Shown here piece after piece: positions 15,060-24,190 of a DNA stretch of 40,226 nucleotides. The position numbers were made by a program, and so were the translations under genes. How positions within the stretch are numbered: position 1 is the first letter of the stretch; the number at the start of each line of letters is the position of its first letter. The stretch comes from a virus, in IMG/VR virus record IMGVR_UViG_3300046506_000475, positions 1-40,226 of that record. One strand, given 5' to 3'. Under the pieces are notes generated by a model. That model ran no database searches. It had not been told where the DNA came from and saw nothing but the letters and a program-made list of their open reading frames with translations.

Positions 15060-15260
15060 ATGGATAACAAAACTATTCGTTGGCTCACCGGTCTTTGTAT
15101 AGGGCTAGCTACAGGGTTTATGGTTACAGGGGTTGCAACGCTTTCGCTGCTCGATGATTCGAAGCCTGGGGTGATTTTAGTCGGTGCTACAATGTCGGTA
15201 TCGAGTGTCCTACTTCTTGCGATTTCTTATCTCGTCGCAATTCAGGAGGTGGAAAAATGA
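15060..15260 (+). CDS. Small two-TM membrane protein
   Basis: A 66-residue protein that is almost entirely two hydrophobic helices (TGLCIGLATGFMVTGVATLS and VILVGATMSVSSVLLLAISY). The ATG at 15060 is preferred over 15054 because AAGG is six bases upstream. Its stop overlaps the next start as ATGA. It lies between the early and late operons, a usual site for accessory cassettes. Confidence 0.6.
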   Translation: MDNKTIRWLTGLCIGLATGFMVTGVATLSLLDDSKPGVILVGATMSVSSVLLLAISYLVAIQEVEK

Positions 15261-15823
15261 CAGTTTGGATCATTCTATTCTGGGTGGTCGGGGTTGGTTT
15301 GCTTGTAGCGGTAGCCGTATGGCGCGGCTTGAAGAATGGCCCAACCGTTTTTGAGTCGACGACTATTGACATTGATTCGGTCCTCCGGGAACAGTTGATT
15401 GCTGCGGAACGTGCAGCTCAAGCTGCAGATCAGACACAAGCAGAGCTAGCATCGCTCAGATCTGAAATTGAAAGGCTCAGCCGAAAATTTGAGTCTGATG
15501 ATCGTGAAGGTGACCCATCAAAGAAGGTGGAGTCTGACAGGCCTCTTGTGCCGAAGGCATTCTTTAAGGCCTTTAAGGGGCCCTTTCGTGACCTTGATAT
15601 TGCACCTGACCACACCATCGATCACCATATTTTGGGTGAGGTGAAGCCCTTGGCTCGGACTGCTGTAGGAGAGGTCATAGCTTTGCAACGTCAGTTAGAG
15701 GCGCTTATACGGGATTCTGGAAATCTGACTGTCGTTGATGTAGCTGGGAGGTTTTTGTATGATCCTCAGCGACCTAAGGCACCACTAATCGATGGCCCTC
15801 TCATCGTTAAACATCCAATCTAA
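15257..15823 (+). CDS. Membrane-anchored coiled-coil protein
   Basis: A 188-residue protein with one N-terminal TM helix (WIILFWVVGVGLLVAVAVW), a coiled coil (about residues 45-80, AAERAAQAADQTQAELASLR), then a soluble domain (PLVPKAFFKAFKGPFRDLDI). It is translationally coupled to the small membrane protein before it, and AGGAGG precedes the ATG. A strong terminator follows. It could be a structural or exclusion factor; no family recognised. Confidence 0.6.
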   Translation: MTVWIILFWVVGVGLLVAVAVWRGLKNGPTVFESTTIDIDSVLREQLIAAERAAQAADQTQAELASLRSEIERLSRKFESDDREGDPSKKVESDRPLVPKAFFKAFKGPFRDLDIAPDHTIDHHILGEVKPLARTAVGEVIALQRQLEALIRDSGNLTVVDVAGRFLYDPQRPKAPLIDGPLIVKHPI

Positions 15824-15840
15824 TCGTTTCGCACATAACA

Positions 15841-15868
15841 AACCCACTCATTGAGTGGGTTTTTTTTT
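15841..15868 (+). terminator. Strong intrinsic terminator
   Basis: Perfect 9-bp stem AACCCACTC/GAGTGGGTT with a three-base loop, followed by a long T-run. It closes the two-gene membrane cassette and separates it from the holin. Confidence 0.9.
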
Positions 15869-15896
15869 GCCTGTCCCGGAACGGGAATTTATCGAG

Positions 15897-16217
15897 ATGA
15901 ATATGCCAGATAAGCCAGATACTTGGCCGCTAGTGCTTGCGTGGCTGAGTCAGCATACGCCCATTCTTTACCCGGCAGCCCTGTCCTGTGGCATGGCAGT
16001 TCTTCGCATCACTTACGGTGGTGGAACACGCCGGCAGATGCTGGTGGAGGGCGTTCTCTGTGGGGGATTGACCCTGACTATCATCAGCGGCCTGGAGTTT
16101 TTCGGCTTACCGCAGAGCATGGCCACATTCGTGGGTGGTTGGGTCGGTTTTTTGGGCGTGGAGAAGATCCGCAGCATTGCTGACCGAGTGACTGATTTTA
16201 AGTTACCGACCCGATAG
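15897..16217 (+). CDS. Holin, lambda type
   Basis: A 106-residue membrane protein matching the lambda-type phage holins I know from Pseudomonas (PF05106-like). Hydrophobic segments are ILYPAALSCGMAVLRITYGG, VLCGGLTLTIISGLEFFGLP and SMATFVGGWVGFLGVEKI, the last ending in a charged tail. It would form membrane lesions that release the endolysin at the end of infection. The endolysin lies 20 kb away, so the lysis genes are split. The start could also be the ATG at 15903; the ribosome site is weak in both cases. Confidence 0.75.
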   Translation: MNMPDKPDTWPLVLAWLSQHTPILYPAALSCGMAVLRITYGGGTRRQMLVEGVLCGGLTLTIISGLEFFGLPQSMATFVGGWVGFLGVEKIRSIADRVTDFKLPTR

Positions 16218-16252
16218 GTAGAGTTAACAGCAGAAGTTGGGGGAGGAGCGAC

Positions 16253-16975
16253 GTGCTTAAGATTGATACCAAGGGCGGAGACCACCTCAAAAGAACGCTC
16301 AGTAGCCTGGAGCGGAGGCAGTTTCCGTTTGCCCTGGCATTGGCTCAGACCCGCACCGCAAAGCTGGTTGAGGCAGCCGAGATTGAGGAAATGGCCCGGG
16401 TGTTTGACCGGCCTACTCGATTCACGCTCAACAGTGTTTTCGTCCGGCCAGCCAAGAAGGGCGGGTCTGGCGCGGTGGTGTGGGTCAAGGACTATGCGTC
16501 CAAGGCCGACGCACCCATTCGCTGGCTTCTGCCTGAGGTGGACGGCGGCGAGCGGCAGGCCAAGCGCAGTGAGAAACTGTTGAGTGCCCGAGGCATTCTT
16601 TCATCTGGGCGCTTCCTGATGCCGGGCGGTGGGATGACGCTGGATAGTCACGGCAACATCAATCGCGGTGTGATGCAAAAGGTTCTATCTGGCCTCGGCG
16701 CCCAAGGTGATAAGTACGCAAACAGCACCGATAGCCGCCGGAGTCGCGGCAACAGCAAGCGCTTCTTTGTGCTGGGCAAGGGCAGCAGGGCCGTTGGCAT
16801 TGCACAGCGTACCGGCAAGGGCTCGGCGGGCTTGCGGATCATGATGGCCTTCGCGGCTCGTCCAACCTACAAGCATCGGCTCGACTTTTACGGCGTTGCT
16901 GATCGTGTCGTGCGCGACAACTTGCCCGAGCAGGCGCGTCAGTCCCTGGCGGAAGCGGTCCTGAAGGCGAAATGA
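16253..16975 (+). CDS. Virion-associated hypothetical protein
   Basis: A 240-residue protein found just before the terminase. Its N-terminus (GDHLKRTLSSLERRQFPFAL, then RTAKLVEAAEIEEMARVFDR) and C-terminus (YKHRLDFYGVADRVVRDNLP, then EQARQSLAEAVLKAK) resemble small minor-tail or completion proteins of the gpZ/gp10 kind, but I cannot assign one. GTG start with GGAGGAG upstream. The 143-base gap after it has no gene. Confidence 0.6.
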   Translation: MLKIDTKGGDHLKRTLSSLERRQFPFALALAQTRTAKLVEAAEIEEMARVFDRPTRFTLNSVFVRPAKKGGSGAVVWVKDYASKADAPIRWLLPEVDGGERQAKRSEKLLSARGILSSGRFLMPGGGMTLDSHGNINRGVMQKVLSGLGAQGDKYANSTDSRRSRGNSKRFFVLGKGSRAVGIAQRTGKGSAGLRIMMAFAARPTYKHRLDFYGVADRVVRDNLPEQARQSLAEAVLKAK

Positions 16976-17118
16976 TCACGACGTCGGCCGGCCACTGGAT
17001 GCCAATGAGAATAGTTATCGAAAAGGTACTCCCGGACCCCGCCCCCCTCAGGGGGTAATTCGAGGCCCGCTCGTTCTCTATATATGACCCTTTTTCTGAG
17101 GTTGGTTGTTGTTTAGTT

Positions 17119-17673
17119 ATGGCAAATCAATCGATCTCTCGAAAGCCGGAGTGGCTTAACAAGTCGCGCATGGCCGATAGCCTCGGGATTACCACGCAAG
17201 CCTTCGATAAATGGGGCGTTACGCCGGTCGCAAAGATCGGTCGTGAGTCTTTTTATGACGTGCGCTCAGTGCTCGATAACCGGCTTAACCACAAGAGTGA
17301 CAAACACCAACCGCTCGACAACAACGGCGATCCCATCGATCCGCTGATTGAGTACAAGCAGGCGCAGCAGAAATTACGCCTGACCACCGAGCAGGCCGAT
17401 GCCCAGGCGATGCGAAATCAGGTCAAGGCTAAAAAGCTGGTACCGGTCGATTTCAACGTTTTTGCACTAGGCAAATTCGGCGCCGCGTTTGGCTCGGCGC
17501 TGGACACGGTTCACGTCAAGGTGAAGCGCCGCTGTCCTGATATCGAGGTCCGCCACGTTGAAGCTATCCAGCATGTGATTGCCGTTATGCGTAACGAGAT
17601 GGTCGATCTGGCTGAAAAAATACCGGAGTACCTTGATGAGTTCATTCAATCCGTGGATGACGGCGCTGATTAA
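17119..17673 (+). CDS. Terminase small subunit (DUF1441)
   Basis: DNA-recognition subunit of the packaging motor. A winged-helix segment (SRMADSLGITTQAFDKWGVT) is followed by a helical region (EYKQAQQKLRLTTEQADAQA) as in the Nu1/DUF1441 family. 184 residues. It overlaps the large subunit start by 38 bases. No clear ribosome site before the ATG. Confidence 0.85.
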   Translation: MANQSISRKPEWLNKSRMADSLGITTQAFDKWGVTPVAKIGRESFYDVRSVLDNRLNHKSDKHQPLDNNGDPIDPLIEYKQAQQKLRLTTEQADAQAMRNQVKAKKLVPVDFNVFALGKFGAAFGSALDTVHVKVKRRCPDIEVRHVEAIQHVIAVMRNEMVDLAEKIPEYLDEFIQSVDDGAD

Positions 17674-19693
17674 CAGCGTTCGAAAGGGGCTAGAGGGGCT
17701 GTACAAGGAGCCACCTTTAACGGCGGTTGAATGGGCAGATAAGCATTTTTACCTGTCGTCGGAGTCGTCATATCAGGAAGGGCGATGGACCACGGCCCCC
17801 TTTCAAGTCGCCATCCTCAATGCGATGGGTAACGACCTGATACGTGAAGTCAACGTGTTGAAATCGGCCCGGGTGGGCTACACGAAAATGCTGGTAGCCA
17901 ACATGGGCTACAAGATCCAGCACAAGAAACGCAACGTACTGACCTGGTGTCCGACTGACGGTGACGCTGACGGCATGATGAAGCGGCACATCGAAACGAT
18001 GATTCGCGACGTGCCGCTGGTTAAGGCGTTGGCGCCCTGGTTCGGCATGAAGCATCGAGACAATACGCTCGATGAGAAGCGTTTTGATAACGCCAAAATG
18101 CTGTGGTGTTTAGGCGGCACGGCGGCCAAAAACTATCGGGAGAAAAGCCCGGACGAGGTTATCTACGACGAACTTTCGAAGTTCGACGCGGACATTGAAG
18201 GTGAGGGCGCGCCGACCATCTTAGGCGATAAGCGCCTTGAGGGTGCGACGTTCAAGAAGTCCATTCGCGGATCTACACCGACAACAATCGTTCCCGCCGG
18301 CGAGGGTGAAGAAACCAGCGGCGAGGGCTGCCAAATCACCCGGGCGGCGGACGACTCGCCGCACCTGTTGCGCTTCAACATCAAATGCCCTCATTGCGGT
18401 ACCGAGCAGCATTTGAAGTGGGGCGATCCCGATACGCCGTTTGGCATCAAGTGGCTACTGAACGATTTAAAGCAGGTCGACAAGGCCTGGTATGCGTGCG
18501 AGTCCGGTCACGGTTGCACGTTCGAATATCACGAAATGGTCGCAGCCTCGGTGACTGGTCGCTACATCTGCGAGCGCTCGGGGGTGTGGACGCGCGACGG
18601 CATGAACTGGTTCACCAGTGCGGACCTGCCCATGCAGCCGCCGCGCTCGGTGACGTTCCATATCTGGACCGTTTATTCAGAGTTCGTGACCTGGGCGGAG
18701 GTTGTCAGCGAGTGGATCAAGGTCAAGAAGGACCGGGGCAAGCTCAAGACCTTTATCAACACCACATTGGGCGAGGCCTGGGAAGAAGATCAGGGCGAGC
18801 AGCTGGAGTGGCAACAGCTCCAGGCTCGTCGTGAGGTTTATCCCCAGGTGCCCGCGTGGGTGGTGGCGATCTTTGGCGGCATCGACACACAGGACGACCG
18901 TTACGAGGGGCGTTTTTGGGGATTCGGTGCTGGTGAAGAATCTTGGTTGATTCACAAATTCATCCTCAACGGAGACCCGGCCAGCGTCGAGCTGCGCAAA
19001 AAGGTCGGCATTGAGCTGAAGAAGCGCTTCATTCGTGCTGACGGCACCGTTATGACGCTTGAACGTGCGTGCTGGGACCAGGGCGGCCACTACTCGGACG
19101 AGGTTCGGCAGGAAAGCATTAAGCACGGTGTGAACTGGATTCTGCCCGTGTTCGGCGCGTCGACTTACGGCAAGCCGATTGCTACCTGGCCACGTCAGAA
19201 AACCAAGGTGAAGGGCGGCCGGGTCTATCTCGTTGAGGTAGGCACCGACAACGCCAAAGAGCTGATCTACGGACGCCTGAATATTCAGCCGGACACATCG
19301 GGTGCCCGGGTGCCGGGGTGCGTCCATCTGCCAGCCAACGACGAGCTGTGTGGTGAAGACGAGCTGAAACAGCTGACCGCTGAGCGTCGAAAGTGGGTGA
19401 TCGTCAAGCATCGGCGCGTACAGCGCTGGGACGCTGGCGGCCGCCGAAATGAGGCGCTCGATTGTTTTGTGTATGCCCTGGCGGCCTTGCGCATCAGTCA
19501 ACAGCGCTTTGGGTTGAACCTCGACCTTTTGTCAGCCCGATTGCCAGCCGGCAATCAGTCGCCCGTGCCTGAGGTTATTGAGCCAGAAGCGTCCCCCCCT
19601 GAGCCGTTACCCGTAACGGACGTACAGCAACCCGCCGATCCGCCTGCCGATTCCGGCGGTTGGCTTGAGACAGGACAAAGCACATGGCTATAA
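17636..19693 (+). CDS. Terminase large subunit (GpA family)
   Basis: Packaging ATPase and nuclease, 685 residues, of the lambda GpA family (PF05876). Walker-A-like SARVGYTKM (77-85), Walker B EVIYDE with Asp178 and Glu179, and a CPHC zinc pair are visible. The nuclease half contains FGGIDTQDDRYEGRFWGFGA and a late MTLERACWDQGGHYSDEVRQ segment. ATG at 17636 has GGAG upstream. The C-terminus is Pro-rich and likely contacts the portal. Confidence 0.95.
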   Translation: MSSFNPWMTALINSVRKGLEGLYKEPPLTAVEWADKHFYLSSESSYQEGRWTTAPFQVAILNAMGNDLIREVNVLKSARVGYTKMLVANMGYKIQHKKRNVLTWCPTDGDADGMMKRHIETMIRDVPLVKALAPWFGMKHRDNTLDEKRFDNAKMLWCLGGTAAKNYREKSPDEVIYDELSKFDADIEGEGAPTILGDKRLEGATFKKSIRGSTPTTIVPAGEGEETSGEGCQITRAADDSPHLLRFNIKCPHCGTEQHLKWGDPDTPFGIKWLLNDLKQVDKAWYACESGHGCTFEYHEMVAASVTGRYICERSGVWTRDGMNWFTSADLPMQPPRSVTFHIWTVYSEFVTWAEVVSEWIKVKKDRGKLKTFINTTLGEAWEEDQGEQLEWQQLQARREVYPQVPAWVVAIFGGIDTQDDRYEGRFWGFGAGEESWLIHKFILNGDPASVELRKKVGIELKKRFIRADGTVMTLERACWDQGGHYSDEVRQESIKHGVNWILPVFGASTYGKPIATWPRQKTKVKGGRVYLVEVGTDNAKELIYGRLNIQPDTSGARVPGCVHLPANDELCGEDELKQLTAERRKWVIVKHRRVQRWDAGGRRNEALDCFVYALAALRISQQRFGLNLDLLSARLPAGNQSPVPEVIEPEASPPEPLPVTDVQQPADPPADSGGWLETGQSTWL

Positions 19694-19908
19694 CCGAACG
19701 CCCAACCGCACAGGACATGGTCGACCGCTATGTGGCGGCCGAGCTGTCGGTTCTGGACGGCAAGGAGACCATTTTTAATGGCCGAAAACTGGTCTTGTCG
19801 GACCTCAAGGAGATTCGTGACGGCCGCCTTGAGTGGGAGCGTCGGGTAAGCGCTCAGAAGTCACAGGCAGGAGGCCGCCCAGGTTATGCCTTTGCGGAGT
19901 TCTCTTGA
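19684..19908 (+). CDS. Head-tail connector, gpW type
   Basis: A 74-residue protein of the gpW-like head-tail joining family, recognisable from its size, helix-hairpin-helix form (AAELSVLDGKETIFNGRKLV) and place between terminase and portal. It would close the head after packaging. Its stop overlaps the portal TTG start. Confidence 0.8.
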   Translation: MAITERPTAQDMVDRYVAAELSVLDGKETIFNGRKLVLSDLKEIRDGRLEWERRVSAQKSQAGGRPGYAFAEFS

Positions 19909-21449
19909 ATTTTCTGGACAAGGCTCTTGCGCCGCTGTTCCCGGGGCTGGTGGTGGATCGCCTTCGAGCCCGTCACGTCATACAAGCGTTTGAGGCGGCG
20001 GACGTCACCCGGACCCACAAGGCCAAGGGGCAGAAGCGCAGTGCGGATGGCGCGTTGCAGCGCACCGCGAAGTCTATGCGTGAGCAGGCCCGTAAGCTGG
20101 ATGAGGATCACGACATTGTGACGGGCTTGTTCGACCGTCTTGAAGAACGGTTGATAGGTGGCCCAGGGATAGCCGTAGAGCCTTTGCCGCTGACGCTGAC
20201 GGGTGAGGTGCACTTAGAGTTTGCGGCGCAAATTAAGGCCGCCTGGTCTGAGTGGTCGTTGCACCCCGAAACGTCCGGCGAGCTGTCCCGTCCACAAATG
20301 GAACGCGTGGTTTGCCGTACCTGGCTGCGCGATGGCGAGGCGCTGGCTCAGAAAGTTATGGGGCGCGTAGCGAACTACACGCATATGCACGCGGTGCCGT
20401 TTTCGCTTGAGCTGCTGGAGCCTGACTTTCTGCCGTGGGAGTACAACGACGAATCGAAGGGCATTGTCCAGGGCGTTGAGCGCAACGACTGGCGGCGCAT
20501 CAAGGCGTACCACTTGCTCAAGCGACACCCGGGCAGTTCGTTGGGGTACGGCCTGACGCTCGACACCAAGCGTGTGCCGGCAGAGCAGATGATCCATATC
20601 GCCTATCGCAAACGGATCGGCCAGAACCGAGGCCAGCCGCTGTTGCATGCGGTGTTGATTCGCTTGGCTGATATCAAGGATTACGAGGAAAGCGAGCGAG
20701 TTGCGGCGCGGATCAGCGCGGCGCTTGCGATGTACATCAAGAAGGGTGAGCCGGAAGACTACGTAGCGCCTGTGCCGGTAGAGGGCAAGATGCCTGCCGC
20801 CCGAACTATCCCCATAGGCCCAGGCATGGTGTTTGACGGGCTTCTGCCCGGCGAAGACGTGGGGATGATCGAAAGCAACCGGCCTAACCCATACCTTGAA
20901 GGGTTCCGTAACGGCCAACTCAAGGCCGTGGCTGCAGGCACGCGCATTGGGTATTCCAGCCTTTCGCGCAGCTATGACGGTAACTACTCGTCCCAACGCC
21001 AGGAGTTGGTCGAGGCCCAGTTGGGTTATGACCAGCTTCAGCACGATTTTATCGACTACTGGAGCCGCCCGGTTTACCGCGATTGGTTGGCCATGGCCAT
21101 CCTGAGCGGTGTGATCGTGCCGCCGTACGACGTGGATCCTCGGACGATTTACGGCGCTGTTTACCAGGGGCCGGTGATGCCCTGGATCAACCCGGTTCAT
21201 GAGGCAAACGCCTGGGAAACGCTGGTTAAGGCTGGGTTTGCCGATGAGGCCGAAGTGGCTCGGGCGCGGCAGCGTAACCCGCAAGAGCTGAAGCGCTCGC
21301 GAATGTCGGAAATCTCCACCAATCGGCGCGATGGGCTGGTGTACAGCTCGGACGCCTTCCACCAGTTCTATGGGAAGAACGCAGCCAATGAACAAACTAA
21401 ACCACCGGCCGCTGATGCGGCCAAGGGCGTCGATCAGCTCGACGAATGA
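19905..21449 (+). CDS. Portal protein, lambda family
   Basis: Dodecameric portal, 514 residues (PF05136). Diagnostic segments are ARKLDEDHDIVTGLFDRLEE, RTWLRDGEALAQKVMGR and SRSYDGNYSSQRQELVEAQL. TTG start with GGAG upstream, coupled to the connector gene. Its last 62 bases overlap the protease-capsid gene. Confidence 0.95.
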   Translation: MNFLDKALAPLFPGLVVDRLRARHVIQAFEAADVTRTHKAKGQKRSADGALQRTAKSMREQARKLDEDHDIVTGLFDRLEERLIGGPGIAVEPLPLTLTGEVHLEFAAQIKAAWSEWSLHPETSGELSRPQMERVVCRTWLRDGEALAQKVMGRVANYTHMHAVPFSLELLEPDFLPWEYNDESKGIVQGVERNDWRRIKAYHLLKRHPGSSLGYGLTLDTKRVPAEQMIHIAYRKRIGQNRGQPLLHAVLIRLADIKDYEESERVAARISAALAMYIKKGEPEDYVAPVPVEGKMPAARTIPIGPGMVFDGLLPGEDVGMIESNRPNPYLEGFRNGQLKAVAAGTRIGYSSLSRSYDGNYSSQRQELVEAQLGYDQLQHDFIDYWSRPVYRDWLAMAILSGVIVPPYDVDPRTIYGAVYQGPVMPWINPVHEANAWETLVKAGFADEAEVARARQRNPQELKRSRMSEISTNRRDGLVYSSDAFHQFYGKNAANEQTKPPAADAAKGVDQLDE

Positions 21450-23433
21450 GCCAGGTGCTAGCTGGTACTCAATGCGCGCCGTGTCGGCGGGTGTCGCTGA
21501 GTTGCGCATTGAAGACGATATCGGCGCCTGGGGGATCACTGCCAAGCAGTTTGCAAAAGACCTGAAGGCCCTCGGTGACGTGTCACTGATCAATCTGTAC
21601 GTGCAAAGCCCTGGCGGTGATGTGTTCGACGGTATCGCCATTTACAACATGCTCAAGCATCACCCCGCTCGGGTGGAGGGCACTGTGGGCAGTTTGGCGG
21701 CGTCGATGGCCAGCGTGGTGTTGATGGCCTGCGACGTCATCAGCATCCCGGAAAACGCCGCGATCATGATCCACAAACCCTGGGGCATTCAGGGCGGTGA
21801 CGCCGAGGATATGCGGCGTTATGCCGAGCTGCTGGATCAGGTCGAGGGCTCGCTGGTCCAGGCCTACGTGGCCAAAACCGGCAAGACCCCGGAAGACATC
21901 CATGCGTTGCTTGAAGCCGAAACGTGGATGTTCGGGAGCGATGCGGTAGCCGCGGGCTTCGCGGACAAGATCACTGAGCCGTTAAAGGCTTATGGAAATA
22001 TCAACTCTCAACGCATGCAGGAGTTCACCAACATGCCAGAAGCTTTGAAAGCATTTTATGCCCCTAAGGGCTCTGTTGCGCCGCCGGTTGTGCCAGCACC
22101 GGCACCCGCTCCAGCGCCTGCCAATCAGACGGTCGAGGCGATTCGCGCCCAGCTCATGGCCGAAGAAACCACCCGACGTACCGGTGTAACCGCTGCGTTT
22201 GGCAGCTTCGCCACGGCCCACGCTGAGTTGTTGAATACCTGCCTCAACGACATGTCTTGCACCGTCGCTGTCGCGCGTGAGCAGCTGTTGGCGGCAATGG
22301 GTGCCGGCACTACTCCGTCCCAGGCTCCCAAGCCAGGCATGCATGGCCATATCACCAACGGCAACTTGGTGGGCGACTCGGTGCGCGCCTCTTTGGCCAG
22401 CCGTACCGGCCACGGTGAGCAACAGGCTGACAACGCTTACAACTACATGAGCCTGCGCGAGTTGGCCCGGGCTTCGCTGCATGATCGCGGCATTCTGGTC
22501 GCCACTTTGAACCCTATGCAGATGGTCGGCATGGCGTTTACCCACGGATCGAGCGACTTCGGCAATATCCTGTTGGATATCGCACATAAGTCGGTGCTGT
22601 TGGGCTGGGAAGAAGCGGCCGAAACTTTCCACCTCTGGACCCTCAAGGGCGAGCTGAGCGACTTCAAGCCGGCCGCACGGGTCGGTATGGGTGAGTTCCC
22701 AAGCCTGCGTGAAGTACGCCCAGGTGCTGAATACAAGTACGTCACCGTGGGTGATCGTGCCGAACTGATCCGCCTGGCCACCTATGGCGAGCTGTTCAGC
22801 ATCACCCGCCAAGGCATCATCAACGACGATCTGTCGATGCTGGTTGATGTTCCTCGCAAGATGGGTATGGCGGCCAAGGGCACCATCGGTGATTTGGTAT
22901 ACGGCACTCTGACCGGTCCGACCAAGTTGCAGGACGGCAAACCGCTGTTTGATGCCAGCCGTAAAAACCTGTTCACGGGCACCGCCTCGGCCATGTCCAT
23001 CCAGTCGCTGAGCGCGGCTAAGACCGCCATGGCGCTGCAGAAGACGCAGACCGAAGGCGGTAAGGCGCGCACCCTGAACATTCGCCCGGCCTACGTGCTG
23101 TGTCCGGTTGCCCTGGAGGACAAGGCCAAGCAACTGATCCGTTCGGCGTCCGTACCTGGTGCCGATACCAACTCGGGTATCGACAACCCGATTCGCAACT
23201 TTGCTGAAGTCATCAGCGACGCGCGCCTTGATGATGCGTCGGCCACCTCGTGGTACCTGGCTGGCAAGCAGGGTTCCGACACCATCGAGGTCGCTTATCT
23301 GAACGGCGTAGACACCCCGTATGTTGAGCAGGAACAAGGCTTTGGCATCGACGGTGTCACCAGCAAGGTTCGGATCGATGCCGGCGTGGCACCGCGTGAC
23401 TATCGCGGCCTTAACCAGTCCACCGGCAAGTAA
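21388..23433 (+). CDS. Prohead protease-major capsid fusion
   Basis: One 681-residue polyprotein. Residues 1-205 form a ClpP-type serine protease with Ser106 (GSLAASMAS) and His129 (AAIMIHKPW). A helical scaffold-like and Pro/Ala-rich linker follows (about 225-330, with PVVPAPAPAPAPA). The rest is an HK97-fold major capsid protein (NYMSLRELARASLHDRGILV, then a C-terminal RIDAGVAPRDYRGLNQSTGK). Fusions of this kind are known in annotated phages. Self-cleavage should release capsid protein during assembly. ATG 21388 overlaps the portal end. Confidence 0.9.
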   Translation: MNKLNHRPLMRPRASISSTNEPGASWYSMRAVSAGVAELRIEDDIGAWGITAKQFAKDLKALGDVSLINLYVQSPGGDVFDGIAIYNMLKHHPARVEGTVGSLAASMASVVLMACDVISIPENAAIMIHKPWGIQGGDAEDMRRYAELLDQVEGSLVQAYVAKTGKTPEDIHALLEAETWMFGSDAVAAGFADKITEPLKAYGNINSQRMQEFTNMPEALKAFYAPKGSVAPPVVPAPAPAPAPANQTVEAIRAQLMAEETTRRTGVTAAFGSFATAHAELLNTCLNDMSCTVAVAREQLLAAMGAGTTPSQAPKPGMHGHITNGNLVGDSVRASLASRTGHGEQQADNAYNYMSLRELARASLHDRGILVATLNPMQMVGMAFTHGSSDFGNILLDIAHKSVLLGWEEAAETFHLWTLKGELSDFKPAARVGMGEFPSLREVRPGAEYKYVTVGDRAELIRLATYGELFSITRQGIINDDLSMLVDVPRKMGMAAKGTIGDLVYGTLTGPTKLQDGKPLFDASRKNLFTGTASAMSIQSLSAAKTAMALQKTQTEGGKARTLNIRPAYVLCPVALEDKAKQLIRSASVPGADTNSGIDNPIRNFAEVISDARLDDASATSWYLAGKQGSDTIEVAYLNGVDTPYVEQEQGFGIDGVTSKVRIDAGVAPRDYRGLNQSTGK

Positions 23434-23453
23434 GCCGCTGGCAAGCCCCTGAC

Positions 23454-23478
23454 CCCCGCCTTGAGCGGGGTTCTTTTA
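23454..23478 (+). terminator. Hairpin after capsid gene
   Basis: CCCCGC/GCGGGG with a short loop, followed by TTCTTTTATT. It is weak as a terminator and lies inside the late operon, so it may lower expression downstream of the abundant capsid protein. Confidence 0.55.
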
Positions 23479-23501
23479 TTCTGCACTAGGAGAATGTGGC
23501 C

Positions 23502-23816
23502 ATGGCCAAGAATCACGTAGGACCAGGCGGGACCGTAAACTTTGATGCACCAACCGGCGGTGTCACGGCCGGTGTGCCGGTGGCGTTGAATGATCTTGTT
23601 GTAACTCCGCTGGCTGGCGGGCCGAAGGGCGCGCCGTGTGTGGGGTTCACTGGCGGGGTCTGGAATGTCCAGGCAACGCCTGGGCTCAAGCAGGGCCAAA
23701 AGGTCAATATTTTGGCCGGTGTGCTGGTCAAGCCTGACACGGCCGAATCGGTGCCTTACGGCAAGATGATGTCGGATGAATCGGGCGGTATGGCCGAAGC
23801 GCTGTTGATTCCCTGA
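23502..23816 (+). CDS. Capsid decoration-like (DUF2190)
   Basis: A 104-residue protein of family DUF2190, beta-rich and low in charge (GVTAGVPVALNDLVVTPLAG), typical of small proteins that follow the capsid gene and decorate or stabilise the shell. AGGAG precedes the ATG. The next gene overlaps its stop. Confidence 0.75.
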   Translation: MAKNHVGPGGTVNFDAPTGGVTAGVPVALNDLVVTPLAGGPKGAPCVGFTGGVWNVQATPGLKQGQKVNILAGVLVKPDTAESVPYGKMMSDESGGMAEALLIP

Positions 23817-24190
23817 TGGCGCCCGGTCGCTTTCGTGCCCTGGCGGCGCGCATGGACGCGGTGCTTGTGGATCGCTTGGGCGACCGTGCGATTCGCGAGG
23901 ATGGCACCGACTTGTTCGGTGCTTTCGTATCGCCCTTCATCAGCGGCGAACTGTCCGGCGGTAGTCATCGCATCGGCGCCGTAGTGAACGCCGAAGACGT
24001 GCAGCAACCGACGTTTACGGCGCGCGTGATCGACACCGAGGGATTCAAAAGGGGCACCCACCTAATCGTGGATCTGCCGCCAGTGTATGGCGGTGGGGCC
24101 TATGAGGTCGTACGGCTCAAGCCAGACGGTTCGGGCATGGTCGACGTGATATTGAGGCCCGGCAATGAACGTATTCAAGACCCTGCATGA
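23816..24190 (+). CDS. Head-tail joining protein
   Basis: A 124-residue protein in the FII-like position. Pattern RMDAVLVDRLGDRAIREDGT, then HLIVDLPPVYGGGAYEVVRL, is seen in lambda-like head-tail attachment proteins. It starts on the overlap ATGA of the previous stop. It would bind the completed connector. Confidence 0.65.
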   Translation: MAPGRFRALAARMDAVLVDRLGDRAIREDGTDLFGAFVSPFISGELSGGSHRIGAVVNAEDVQQPTFTARVIDTEGFKRGTHLIVDLPPVYGGGAYEVVRLKPDGSGMVDVILRPGNERIQDPA

